Shown here: positions 41,138 through 50,184 of the stretch, in pieces
Layout of the letters: each line of letters starts with the position of its first letter
Position numbering within the stretch: position 1 is the first letter of the stretch
Source: Alkalibacillus aidingensis
GTDB lineage: Bacteria > Bacillota > Bacilli > Bacillales > Alkalibacillaceae
Assembly: GCF_014595945.1 (NCBI RefSeq)
Contig: NZ_JABXWU010000008.1
Location: 41,651-105,650 of the forward strand
Reading direction: 5' to 3'
DNA: 64,000 nucleotides
Position numbers and translations under genes: made by a program
The notes under the pieces: generated by a model
The model's database searches: none
Seen by the model: the letters and a program-made list of their open reading frames with translations, nothing else
What the model was told of the DNA's origin: nothing

Positions 41138-42067
41138 TTAAAAATCAAACAGGTCTCCAGACAAGTAACGTTCTCCTGAGTCAGGAATAATCGCTACGAC
41201 GACCTCTCCCGGTTGCTTGCGCTTTGCGACTTCAATGGCAGCATAACATGACGCACCGGCTGAAGTTCCTACGAGAATTCCTTCTTCCCGAGCTAAACGT
41301 CGAGCAATATCATATGCCTGCTCATCCTCGATTTTAAAGATCTCATCGTAGATATCTTGGTTTAAAATATCTGGAATAAAGCCTGGACTTGTGCCAACTA
41401 ATTTGTGCTTTCCTGGCTTTCCACCTGATAAAACAGGGGAGCCAGCAGGTTCAACAACATGAACGGACATATCTGGGTAAACTTTACGAAGTTCTTCACC
41501 TGTTCCAGTTATTGTGCCACCAGTACCAGCAGTCGCAACAAATGCTGAGAGCTTTTTACCGATTTGGTTCATGGCTTCTTTAATTTCTTTAGCTGTTGTT
41601 TGGCGATGTGCATCTGAATTGGCCTCATTCTCAAACTGCATAGGCATAAAGCTATTAGGGATCTCATCCATAAGCTCTTTCGCACGCTCAATTGCTCCTG
41701 GCATTTTCTTGTCTCCAGGCGTAAGTTCAACCCTTGCGCCATAGGCTTTAAGTAGATTAATTCGCTCTTTGGTCATCGTATCAGGCATAACTAAAATGGC
41801 TTTATATCCCCTTGCAGCTGCATTCATTGCTAGCCCAATACCAGTATTTCCACTCGTTGGTTCAATAATAGTTGAACCTTCTTTTAAATGACCTGCCTTT
41901 TCAGCTTCTATGATCATATTATAAGCAGCGCGATCTTTAACACTGCCACTTGGGTTATAGAATTCCAATTTCAAATAAATATCAGCACCATTTGCTGGGT
42001 TTAACTTATTTAACTTGACTAAAGGCGTGTCACCAATTAATTCTGCAATATTATTTACTACACGCAT
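41138..42067 (-). CDS. cysK: Cysteine synthase A
   Basis: A 309-residue O-acetylserine sulfhydrylase. The PLP Lys is in NPSGSVKDRAAYNMI, the substrate loop is EPTSGNTGIGLAMNAA, and the phosphate loop is ATAGTGGTITGTGEEL. The C-terminal GERYLSGDLF is typical. It makes cysteine from O-acetylserine and sulfide. ATG 42067 is chosen with AAAGGA upstream; GTG 42076 abuts the SD. It is transcribed alone, unlike the related mccA. Confidence 0.93.
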   Translation of the reverse strand: MRVVNNIAELIGDTPLVKLNKLNPANGADIYLKLEFYNPSGSVKDRAAYNMIIEAEKAGHLKEGSTIIEPTSGNTGIGLAMNAAARGYKAILVMPDTMTKERINLLKAYGARVELTPGDKKMPGAIERAKELMDEIPNSFMPMQFENEANSDAHRQTTAKEIKEAMNQIGKKLSAFVATAGTGGTITGTGEELRKVYPDMSVHVVEPAGSPVLSGGKPGKHKLVGTSPGFIPDILNQDIYDEIFKIEDEQAYDIARRLAREEGILVGTSAGASCYAAIEVAKRKQPGEVVVAIIPDSGERYLSGDLFDF

Positions 42068-42158
42068 GACTTTCACATCCTTTTATTTTCATCAGCACAT
42101 TCCCTAGTTTACCAATTGGAATTAGGTAATTTCAATTGAATTGATTGTTAGAGCCTTT

Positions 42159-44156
42159 TTAGAGCATTCTAAAACATACGGCTGTAGCATCATCTTCTCT
42201 TGATTGGTTTTCTGATAGGTTTTTCAATTGGTCATACATTTTTTCATATTGGTTAGGTAAATCAGTTTGATGTAATTCTTCATATAATCCGTCTGTTAGC
42301 AAATACAACGAGTCCCCAGCGTCTAAATGTAACGTGTGCTCTTCAAACGACATATCCGTTGAGATTCCAATTAACGGACCGAACACCTTATTTTCATGAA
42401 TTTGTCCATTTTTTCCGTAGGCAAAGTAGTTGATTCCAGCTGCTACATAATTAACTTCTCCAGTAGACAAATTGATATCTGCACAGAAGGCTGTGGCGAA
42501 GTAAGAAGAAGGGAAAATCGGCATACAGGCTTGATTGACCCACTCGACTTTTTCTTTGACTGATAAATTTTCACGTGCGATTTGTTTAAACAACAGGCTA
42601 ATGGTGCTTGTTTGTAAGGCCGTCGCAACACCGTGTCCCATGACGTCTACTAGGTAGATAAATAATGAATTATTCTCCTCATTATAATCATACCCATAAC
42701 TATCACCACTTACATATTGGCTTGCATGGTGAAGAAATTTCATCTCATATTGCTCAGTTTTAACATTTGGCTGAAGAAGCTCTTTTTGCATTTTTCCAGC
42801 ATATTCAACTTCCTTTTCCAATTGAAGTTTTGTTCGTATATCCTCGCCGATCGCAACAATCCCGGAATGGCTTCCATCAGAACTCTTTAAGGCGAGTAGA
42901 CTCCACTGAAATGGTAAATATTCTTTGTTTTTAGTAATTAACGCAGCCTCAAATGAAGTTTGACCTTGTTCAAAGGTTTCCTTAACAAGCTTGTTAAAAT
43001 CTTTAACATTTAAAAAGTCTGCAAAAGTACGGGTGAGAGCTTCTAACTCATGATATTCAGTAAATTGATGAAGGCGATTATTTGATTTTTTGATGTTCCC
43101 GTTCACATCAAGCATGACGACTAGCTCTGGAAGTGAGTTAAACAAGTGGTCTTGTTCGAAAACTTCCTGAATTAGGTGCTGTTCGACTGCTTTTCTTCTA
43201 GAAATATCATGTTGAACACCAATAAAATAGTTAATTTCACCATGTTCATCATCAACAGGGTTAATCGTTAATTCATTCCAAAAAGATTGTCCATCTTTTT
43301 TATAATTGAGGATCTCCGTGTGAATCGATTTTTTCTCACGAATGGCTTCTCGGATTTTTCTGATTGTGTCGGGGTTTGTATCTGCCCCTTGCAAAAATCC
43401 ACAGTTACGCCCGATTACTTCATCCTTGGTATAGCCAGTTAGCTTTTGAAAAGCATCATTAACATAGATGATTGGGTTATCGTCTTGGTTGGCGTCTGTA
43501 ATGATAATTGATGAAGAAGAGTGATCAATCGCAGCTGTTAAATAAGTATTCTTTTTGACAAGCTCATTGATATGTTGTTGCTGTTTAGATAAATTATCTA
43601 ATTTTTGCTTGATTTCAATTTCACTGACAGCCCAATTCGCTAGTCTTTCCAGTTGGATTAACTTCTCAGAAGAAATCGTTTGTGGTTTTGAATCTAAAAT
43701 GCACAACGAACCAATAATGTGACCATTGCTTAATCGTAAAGGAACACCAGCATAGAACCTAATTAATCCTTGCGTAACTAAAGGATGGTTAGAAAATCGC
43801 TCATCCTCATAAGCATCTTTAACAATGATTGGTTTTTTATCAAAGATTAGATGCTCACAAAACGAAATGTCTCTAGAGGTGTATTGCTGATCTTTAAGTT
43901 CATCAGGCAAACCGACACCTGATTTAAACCACTGATAGTCCTCATCAATAAATGAGATCAGGGCCATTTCTACTTGAAATAGGTTTTGTGCTAATTCAGT
44001 AATATCATCGAAGTTTTGTTCTGAACTCGTATAGTTAAGGTTTAGGTCCTGTAAAGCTTTGATTCGTTCATTTTCTTTTTTTTCTTTACCAAATTTGATT
44101 AGGTTGATTCCATTTTGATTTAATTTTTCTTTCCATTTAACAATTTGATTCTTCAC
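42159..44156 (-). CDS. GAF-LOV-PAS-PP2C (SpoIIE-type) blue-light-sensor phosphatase
   Basis: A 665-residue signalling protein. GAF about 50-185 (ISFCEHLIFDKKPIIVKDAY). LOV about 200-325: DDNPIIYVNDAFQKLTGYT, then GRNCGFLQGADTNPDTIRKI with the photoactive Cys at residue 252, NYKKDGQSFWNELTINPV and YFIGVQHDIS. These carry the flavin-contacting Asn, Asn and Gln residues of true LOV domains; the usual Arg after NC is Gly here. A second PAS follows (about 330-450). The C-terminal PP2C/SpoIIE domain has its metal Asp residues in YVSGDSYGYDY, VDVMGHGVATAL and LLTDGLYEE. RsbU/RsbP-like enzymes dephosphorylate anti-anti-sigma factors, so light input to a stress sigma factor is plausible. GTG 44156 with GGGGGA eight bases upstream. 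Confidence 0.9.
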   Translation of the reverse strand: MKNQIVKWKEKLNQNGINLIKFGKEKKENERIKALQDLNLNYTSSEQNFDDITELAQNLFQVEMALISFIDEDYQWFKSGVGLPDELKDQQYTSRDISFCEHLIFDKKPIIVKDAYEDERFSNHPLVTQGLIRFYAGVPLRLSNGHIIGSLCILDSKPQTISSEKLIQLERLANWAVSEIEIKQKLDNLSKQQQHINELVKKNTYLTAAIDHSSSSIIITDANQDDNPIIYVNDAFQKLTGYTKDEVIGRNCGFLQGADTNPDTIRKIREAIREKKSIHTEILNYKKDGQSFWNELTINPVDDEHGEINYFIGVQHDISRRKAVEQHLIQEVFEQDHLFNSLPELVVMLDVNGNIKKSNNRLHQFTEYHELEALTRTFADFLNVKDFNKLVKETFEQGQTSFEAALITKNKEYLPFQWSLLALKSSDGSHSGIVAIGEDIRTKLQLEKEVEYAGKMQKELLQPNVKTEQYEMKFLHHASQYVSGDSYGYDYNEENNSLFIYLVDVMGHGVATALQTSTISLLFKQIARENLSVKEKVEWVNQACMPIFPSSYFATAFCADINLSTGEVNYVAAGINYFAYGKNGQIHENKVFGPLIGISTDMSFEEHTLHLDAGDSLYLLTDGLYEELHQTDLPNQYEKMYDQLKNLSENQSREDDATAVCFRML

Positions 44157-44255
44157 GCTGTGATTCCCCCAAAAGTATACGTGTACTTATTTTACCATAA
44201 CAGGCGTGAAGAGTGATATGTGATAAGATAAAAAGAAAAAGGAGTCTTGGTGAGG

Positions 44256-45083
44256 ATGACATTCAAAGATGAGCAGGGGATCTATACGAATTTTAAAGAA
44301 AAGATGACTTATGGGGATTATTTAGACTTAGACTCGATTTTAAATAGTCAAAATCGTTTATCTGACCATCATGATGAGATGTTATTTATTATTATTCATC
44401 AGGTAAGCGAGCTTTGGATGAAGTTGACCCTACATGAACTGAGGGCAGCGATTGAAGCCATCCAAGAAGAATCTTATCAGCCAGCATTTAAAATGTTAGC
44501 AAGAGTGTCTAACATTCAAAATCAAATCATTCAGGCATGGGATGTACTAGCGACAATGACCCCGAGTGAGTATTTAGGCTTCCGCGATCAGCTTGGACAA
44601 GCATCTGGTTTTCAGTCCTACCAATACCGGATGGTAGAGTTTGCACTGGGGTATAAAACTGATCATGTGTTAAAAATCTATGAAAAAGACCCAGAACTCA
44701 AAGCCGAGTTGAAGGAAGCCTATGAAGCTCCAGGACTTTATGATGTTGCTATACAAGCGTTAGCGAACGAAGGGTTTGCTATTGACGAAGACGTGCTAAA
44801 TCGTGATTTGACGAAAACTTATGAAGCTAATAAAAGTGTTGAGGAAGCCTGGATCCAAGTTTATCGTCACACGGATCGGTACTGGGATTTATATCAGTTA
44901 GCTGAGAAGTTAGTAGATATAGAGGATTGGATGCAGCAGTGGCGCTTCCGTCATATGAAAACAGTTGAAAGAATTATCGGTCATAAACAGGGGACAGGTG
45001 GTTCATCTGGTGTAGGTTATTTGAAAAAGGTATTAGATCATTATTTTTTCCCTGAATTGTGGGGAATACGGACGAAACTATAA
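44256..45083 (+). CDS. kynA: Tryptophan 2,3-dioxygenase
   Basis: A 275-residue haem dioxygenase that opens the indole ring of tryptophan to N-formylkynurenine. Family landmarks: [19 protein letters not shown] (active-site His), [20 protein letters not shown], and [20 protein letters not shown] then SSGVGYL, containing the proximal haem His and the tryptophan-binding loop. AAGGAG lies at 44239-44244; ATG 44256 and GTG 44250 are both possible starts. First step of the kynurenine route; the other two enzymes are encoded convergently just downstream. Confidence 0.96.
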   Translation: MTFKDEQGIYTNFKEKMTYGDYLDLDSILNSQNRLSDHHDEMLFIIIHQVSELWMKLTLHELRAAIEAIQEESYQPAFKMLARVSNIQNQIIQAWDVLATMTPSEYLGFRDQLGQASGFQSYQYRMVEFALGYKTDHVLKIYEKDPELKAELKEAYEAPGLYDVAIQALANEGFAIDEDVLNRDLTKTYEANKSVEEAWIQVYRHTDRYWDLYQLAEKLVDIEDWMQQWRFRHMKTVERIIGHKQGTGGSSGVGYLKKVLDHYFFPELWGIRTKL

Positions 45084-45100
45084 TGTTTGGATGATCCAGG

Positions 45101-45126
45101 CAAACGCCGAATCAATTCGGCGTTTG
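45101..45126. terminator. Hairpin between convergent kynA and kynB
   Basis: Perfect 11-bp stem CAAACGCCGAA/TTCGGCGTTTG with a TCAA loop. The following T tract is weak on both sides, so termination may be partial. Confidence 0.65.
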
Positions 45127-45208
45127 TCGGATTATTTGAGATTTCACCGGAACTTATCAATAGAAAATAATTGCTGGAATAGTTCTTGTCAGGCGTTCCC
45201 ATTTTTCC

Positions 45209-45829
45209 TTATTCCTTCGTCTCTAACACAGCGCGAACAGGACTGCCGTCAGCCCCTTCAATTTTCAGTGGCAGAGCCATAAGACGATAATCGCCAGGCT
45301 CAACCTCACTTAAATCAAGCCCTTCTAGAATATGCACACCACTTGCTTCAAACGCATGGTGGGTGTCGAGTGTTTTACTTTCAAGAGGATCAACTGAAGG
45401 GAGGTCGACACCGATTAATTCAATGCCATGTTCCATAAAGAACTTCCCAAGCGTTGCTTCTAATAAAGGTAAATCTTTAGGAAAGACAGTAGGATCAGCC
45501 CAAGCATTGGTTTTTAGCAATAAGCGACGTACATTCGTTAAATCAATGTCAGTAAAATCTTCTGGTTTGATATGAGCTTTAGTTGAGACATCGACGACCA
45601 GCGCATCACCAATATACAAGTCAAGAGGTAGTTGTTCGATCGTCAACCCACCATTATTAAAGTGATAAGGTGCATCGACATGTGTTGCTGTATGGCAGCT
45701 GGATGTTAACTGTCCAACATTAACTGATCCTGTCTCTTCCTTTGACCAAGTCAATTCATAGGAAAACGGCGTATCACCTGGCCAAGTCGGTGTTTCGCGA
45801 TTTAACATTCGTGAAATATCAATGATCAT
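45209..45829 (-). CDS. kynB: Kynurenine formamidase
   Basis: A 206-residue bacterial-type arylformamidase. The zinc-binding motif HxxTHxDxPxHF is visible as SSCHTATHVDAPYHFNNGG; IGVDLPSVDPLESKTLDTHH carries further metal and active-site His. It removes the formyl group from N-formylkynurenine. It starts 11 nt after kynU ends (operon kynU-kynB), converging on kynA. Confidence 0.95.
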   Translation of the reverse strand: MIIDISRMLNRETPTWPGDTPFSYELTWSKEETGSVNVGQLTSSCHTATHVDAPYHFNNGGLTIEQLPLDLYIGDALVVDVSTKAHIKPEDFTDIDLTNVRRLLLKTNAWADPTVFPKDLPLLEATLGKFFMEHGIELIGVDLPSVDPLESKTLDTHHAFEASGVHILEGLDLSEVEPGDYRLMALPLKIEGADGSPVRAVLETKE

Positions 45830-45840
45830 CTAAATCCTCC

Positions 45841-47115
45841 TTAGGCAATAACATCACGCTCATTCTTATATTTCTTATGGATGTCATTTTTCATAATATC
45901 CCTTAAAACTTGCACAGTCTGATAAATATCATGATAAGATACATAAAAAGCAACAGGAGCCAGTCTGATCACATTCGGTGCTCGAAAATCTGGGGTAATG
46001 TTGTGTGCTTTTAACGCTTTACAAATACTCGCTGCCTCTAAGTGTTCTAAACAAACGTGACCACCACGGCGATTGTCCTCGGTCGGATTTCCAATCGAAA
46101 AGCCATAATCTAATAAGTACTCATCAACTAAATACATTAAATAATTGGTTGCATGAAGAGATTTTTTTCTAATCTGATTAATATCAGCTTCTTCAAACAA
46201 CTCTAAAGAACCAATTAATGGCGCAACGCTTAAGACGTGTGGCGTTCCAATCTGATAAGCACCAGCTTCATAGGCAGGTGTGAAAGTGTGTTCCATATCA
46301 AATTGCTTTTCCTTATTCGAGCCGAACCAACCTGTTAAACCAGGTGTTTTCCCAAAGTGTTTTTGATGGACAAATAAGCCAGCTACACCACCTGGACCAC
46401 TGTTAACGTATTTATAGTGACACCAATAAGCGAAGTCGACACCTACATCATGAAATTTGTGAGGAATGACACCGACAGAATGACAGCCGTCAAAACCGAT
46501 TAAGATCCCTCGATCATGAGCTGCTCTAGTTAGCTTCTCAATGTCGAGAAGCTGTCCACTTCGATATAGGACAGTAGGCAGGATAACTAACGCTACCTCA
46601 TCTGTCATAGCTGCGATGACATCATCCTCATCAATCGTCCTTCCATCGCGACTCTTGACTCGAATTAAATGTTCTTCAGGGTCATAACCATGAAGCTTAA
46701 TCTGACTTTTAAGAGCATAGATATCTGAAGGGAAATTAAGTTCGTCTGCAACTATTTTCGTACGTTTCCCTTCAGGTTGATAAAATGTACTAACAAGTTG
46801 ATGTAAATTGGTTGTCGTAGAACCAGTGACAACCACCTCTTCAGATTGCCCACCAACTAGAGGAGCGACTTTAGCACCTAGAGTTTCAGACAGATAATAC
46901 CAAGGATGTTCACCATTGGTCCAACCATCAATCGCATCATGCTTCCACGAATCGATTACTTTATACATAGAGGCTTCCGCTCGTTTGGACATTAAGCCTA
47001 GTGAATTACCATCCATATAAATTTGGTTATCTTTTATGTAAAATTCTTGTTTAAAATCTTTTAGAGGATCCTTTTGATCAAGTTCCTTTGCAAAGTCTAC
47101 TGTTGGTTTAAACAT
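45841..47115 (-). CDS. kynU: Kynureninase
   Basis: A 424-residue PLP enzyme that cleaves kynurenine to anthranilate and alanine. It shows [58 protein letters not shown] (Asp contacting PLP) and the PLP Lys in [19 protein letters not shown]. First gene of the minus-strand kynUB pair. The adjacent plus-strand genes make p-aminobenzoate, not tryptophan, so anthranilate has no obvious sink in the window. Confidence 0.96.
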   Translation of the reverse strand: MFKPTVDFAKELDQKDPLKDFKQEFYIKDNQIYMDGNSLGLMSKRAEASMYKVIDSWKHDAIDGWTNGEHPWYYLSETLGAKVAPLVGGQSEEVVVTGSTTTNLHQLVSTFYQPEGKRTKIVADELNFPSDIYALKSQIKLHGYDPEEHLIRVKSRDGRTIDEDDVIAAMTDEVALVILPTVLYRSGQLLDIEKLTRAAHDRGILIGFDGCHSVGVIPHKFHDVGVDFAYWCHYKYVNSGPGGVAGLFVHQKHFGKTPGLTGWFGSNKEKQFDMEHTFTPAYEAGAYQIGTPHVLSVAPLIGSLELFEEADINQIRKKSLHATNYLMYLVDEYLLDYGFSIGNPTEDNRRGGHVCLEHLEAASICKALKAHNITPDFRAPNVIRLAPVAFYVSYHDIYQTVQVLRDIMKNDIHKKYKNERDVIA

Positions 47116-47210
47116 ATTTCATCCCTCCTATAGTCAATATATCATAATTACGGCCGTCTTGGGTGAGATCTGTTAAACTATAATAAAGATCAATAGATGG
47201 AGGTATAATT

Positions 47211-47768
47211 TTGAGAAAACCGACAGAAAGAACCGTTATGCATAGTTATCCAGGGATGGTTGCAATCGTGACAGCCACCTACGATGGGGTTGACAATGTC
47301 ATGGCAGCAGGATGGCATTCTTATATTTCATTTGACCCACCGATCTATGGCGTTGCGGTTGGACAAGAACGCTTTACATATTCATTAATAAAGCAGTCTC
47401 AACAATTTGCAATTAACTTTCTACCACTTGAGAAGGCTGAGTTTATTCAACAAGCAGGCGTTTATACAGGTAAATCTACTAATAAATTCCATTTAGGAAA
47501 TATGGAGTTCGACCGTGGGATAACCATTGATGCACCAATATTACGTGATTCTTATATTGCATATGAATGTCAGACCATTGATGTTAATACTTATGGAGAT
47601 CACGACTGGTTTGTCGGTGAAATCACACAATTTTACCGCGATGATCAGCTGTTTGGAAATGACGGCTTACCTAATGATGATCAGTTGAACATTCCACTTT
47701 ACTTAGGGCGCTCAACTTATACGACAACAGCAGATCGTCAGCAAATTCGTATCGATCAAGATAAATAG
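47211..47768 (+). CDS. Flavin reductase-like domain protein
   Basis: A 185-residue flavin reductase/DIM6-NTAB family protein, an FMN-binding split barrel: VMHSYPGMVAIVTATYDGVD, NVMAAGWHSYISFDPPIYGV, QQFAINFLPLEKAEFIQQAG and DHDWFVGEITQFYRDD. Such proteins reduce FMN/FAD for a partner monooxygenase or act alone as oxidoreductases. It starts at TTG 47211 with GGAGG eight bases upstream. It is divergent from kynU and 18 nt before pabA. Its role here is unknown; a link to anthranilate or PABA metabolism is only positional. Confidence 0.82.
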   Translation: MRKPTERTVMHSYPGMVAIVTATYDGVDNVMAAGWHSYISFDPPIYGVAVGQERFTYSLIKQSQQFAINFLPLEKAEFIQQAGVYTGKSTNKFHLGNMEFDRGITIDAPILRDSYIAYECQTIDVNTYGDHDWFVGEITQFYRDDQLFGNDGLPNDDQLNIPLYLGRSTYTTTADRQQIRIDQDK

Positions 47769-47786
47769 AGTTGGCAGGGATAATAG

Positions 47787-48386
47787 ATGATTGTAATGAT
47801 TGACCATAATGATTCATTTACTTACAACTTAGTAGATTATTTTAGACAGACTGGAGTCGAGGTTAAAACGGTTAACCACTGTGAAGTAACGGTAGATAGA
47901 ATTGAGGACTTGGGCCCACGAGCGATCATATTGTCTCCAGGTCCAGGGAATCCAGATGATGCCCCAAATAGTATTGAACTCCTTAAAAAGGTAGAAGGGG
48001 AGGTACCAGTATTGGGTGTTTGCTTAGGATTTCAGATTATCGTACAAACCTTTGGAGGCTCTATTATTAAAGCAAAAGAGCCCATGCATGGTAAAGTAGA
48101 AATGATCAAGCATGATCAGTGTACGATCTACCGTGGCTTAAATCAACCAACACTCGTGACTCGATATCACTCTTTAATTGCCGATAAGGTTAAGGTCCCT
48201 AGAGAATTCCAGATTACAAGTGAAACGGACCGCGGCGAAGTGATGAGTATTAGACATCATCAAAAACCAATTGAAGGGGTACAGTTTCACCCTGAAGCGA
48301 TTTTGACCTCTGAAGGAAAGAAGATGATTCAAAACTTTGTGGATCATTATGTCCATTTGGAAAGGGAGGAATCAGCTTATGAGTGA
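47787..48386 (+). CDS. pabA: Aminodeoxychorismate/anthranilate synthase glutaminase subunit
   Basis: A 199-residue class I glutamine amidotransferase. The catalytic Cys is in VPVLGVCLGFQIIVQ, with His-x-Glu in GVQFHPEAILTSEG; SPGPGNPDD is the oxyanion-strand motif. It supplies ammonia to the chorismate-converting subunit encoded next. In Bacillus such subunits can serve both PABA and tryptophan synthesis. It overlaps pabB by 8 nt. Confidence 0.92.
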   Translation: MIVMIDHNDSFTYNLVDYFRQTGVEVKTVNHCEVTVDRIEDLGPRAIILSPGPGNPDDAPNSIELLKKVEGEVPVLGVCLGFQIIVQTFGGSIIKAKEPMHGKVEMIKHDQCTIYRGLNQPTLVTRYHSLIADKVKVPREFQITSETDRGEVMSIRHHQKPIEGVQFHPEAILTSEGKKMIQNFVDHYVHLEREESAYE

Positions 48387-50133
48387 GGTTTCATTATCCT
48401 TTCGCTTTAACCACCCATATTTAGAACAAGACCGAATGGATTTTAAAGATCCAGTTGAAATCTTAACAGCAACAGACATTACTGAGGTCAAAAAAGTGAT
48501 TAACCAAGCAGAATTGTACGCAAAAAAGGGCTATTATGTTGCTGGTTATGTCAGTTATGAAGCTGCGCAAGCTTTTTTACCTAACCTATCTTACCATGAG
48601 CCTAAAGAACTGCCACTCATTTGGTTTGGAGTATTCAATCAACCAGTGGAGGCTTCCAGTGAGCCGGTAGAGGAAGTTTTTATTCAAGCGAATTGGCAGG
48701 CTGATACAACTCGCTTCCAGTATAATCAAACGATCACTAACATCCGGGGGTTAATCGAGCGTGGGATTACTTATCAAGTCAATTACACGCTTCGGTTAAT
48801 TGCTGAACTTGATTCAGTCCATATAGACGCGTGGTTTGAACAGCTATGTCGGGCTCAACAAGCTAATTACGCTGCCTTATTAAAAATCGGCTCACATGAC
48901 ATTTTATCGGTTTCACCTGAATTATTTTTTGCTTGGGATGGGTGTGTGATTGAAACGCGACCGATGAAAGGTACGATGAAACGAGGGCTGACCTTCGAAG
49001 AGGACGAACGGTTGAAACACCAACTAGCTAAATCTGAAAAAGATCGAGCAGAAAATGTGATGATTGTTGATTTGCTGCGTAACGATGTGGCTCGAATAGC
49101 AAAAGCCGGTTCAGTTCATGTTCCTAACTTGTTTACCATTGAAACTTATCAAACTGTCCATCAAATGACATCTTCGGTTAAAGCGGAGACGGGGAATGCT
49201 ATTAGACTTGTGGATCTTTTTGACAGTTTGTTTCCTTGTGGGTCGATCACCGGTGCTCCTAAACAAAGTACCATGCAGCAAATTTATCAGCTTGAGAACA
49301 GTCCTCGTGAAGTTTATTGTGGAGCGATTGGTCTGTTGACGCCAGAAGGAAAAGCTGTATTTAATGTCCCTATCCGTACGGTAATGGTTAATCGCCAAAC
49401 TAATCAAGCGATTTATGGAGTAGGTGGTGGTATTACTTGGGACTCCTCTGCTGAAGGTGAGTATGAGGAGACGATCAACAAGGCTAAGGTGTTACAACAG
49501 AACCCCAAATCTTTCCAATTGATTGAAACGATGCTTTTGGAAAACGGGATCATTAAACTTGAAGAAGAACATCAGAAACGTATAAGCCGTTCGGCAAAGT
49601 ATTTTGACTATCCATTTTCCCTAGAATACTTTCATCAAACGATGACAGCTATTAAACAAAACCAAGTAGGACGATATAGAGTACGCCTACAGTTAACTAA
49701 TTCAGGTGAATTTTCTTTTGAACTTTTTGAGCTAGGCCCCCCAACGGAAAGTAAGCAAAAAGTAGCTTTAGCCAATAAGCCCATTAACAAAAATGATGTA
49801 TTTCTTTACCATAAAACAACTAATCGCGATCTTTATTATCATTTAAAACGTACTGACGTAGAAGTATATGACACCTTGCTTTGGAATCAACAAGATAACT
49901 TGACTGAATTTACAACAGGTAACTTAGTATATCAGTTGCATGGTGAGTGGTTTACACCCCCTATAAATGATGGATTATTACCTGGGACATATCGTCAGAA
50001 GTTGATTGAAACGGGGGAAATTCAAGTAAGAAGTCTCGCAAAAAGTGAGTTAAGTCATGTCGATAAATTAGTCTTCATCAATAGTGTTCGTGGTTGGATC
50101 GATGTTTCTTTGAAAAATGACTTGGCGATTTGA
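48379..50133 (+). CDS. pabBC: Fused aminodeoxychorismate synthase component I and aminodeoxychorismate lyase
   Basis: A 584-residue two-domain protein. Residues about 1-375 are a chorismate-utilising domain: ETRPMKGTMKRG carries the Lys that marks PabB (TrpE has Ala here), DLLRNDVARIA and FPCGSITGAPKQSTM follow. Residues about 385-584 are a PabC-like fold-type IV PLP domain: MLLENGIIKLEEEHQKRI, the PLP Lys in FLYHKTTNRDLYY, and LPGTYRQKLIETGEI. One polypeptide could therefore carry chorismate plus ammonia to p-aminobenzoate for folate. ATG 48379 has GGGAGGA eight bases upstream. Confidence 0.92.
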   Translation: MSEVSLSFRFNHPYLEQDRMDFKDPVEILTATDITEVKKVINQAELYAKKGYYVAGYVSYEAAQAFLPNLSYHEPKELPLIWFGVFNQPVEASSEPVEEVFIQANWQADTTRFQYNQTITNIRGLIERGITYQVNYTLRLIAELDSVHIDAWFEQLCRAQQANYAALLKIGSHDILSVSPELFFAWDGCVIETRPMKGTMKRGLTFEEDERLKHQLAKSEKDRAENVMIVDLLRNDVARIAKAGSVHVPNLFTIETYQTVHQMTSSVKAETGNAIRLVDLFDSLFPCGSITGAPKQSTMQQIYQLENSPREVYCGAIGLLTPEGKAVFNVPIRTVMVNRQTNQAIYGVGGGITWDSSAEGEYEETINKAKVLQQNPKSFQLIETMLLENGIIKLEEEHQKRISRSAKYFDYPFSLEYFHQTMTAIKQNQVGRYRVRLQLTNSGEFSFELFELGPPTESKQKVALANKPINKNDVFLYHKTTNRDLYYHLKRTDVEVYDTLLWNQQDNLTEFTTGNLVYQLHGEWFTPPINDGLLPGTYRQKLIETGEIQVRSLAKSELSHVDKLVFINSVRGWIDVSLKNDLAI

Positions 50134-50184
50134 TGATTTTTCCTCATAATAAATACAAATAGATTTAGAAGGGGGACGGGTAAA

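Noticed and set aside
41138..42067. cysK as a duplicate of mccA by recent duplication
   Set aside because: The two products differ throughout (PSGSVKDRAAYN versus PGGSVKDRLGLE) and are ancient paralogues with separate contexts.
45091..45282. A 63-codon ORF after kynA
   Set aside because: It crosses the kynA/kynB hairpin, overlaps kynB on the other strand and lacks an SD.
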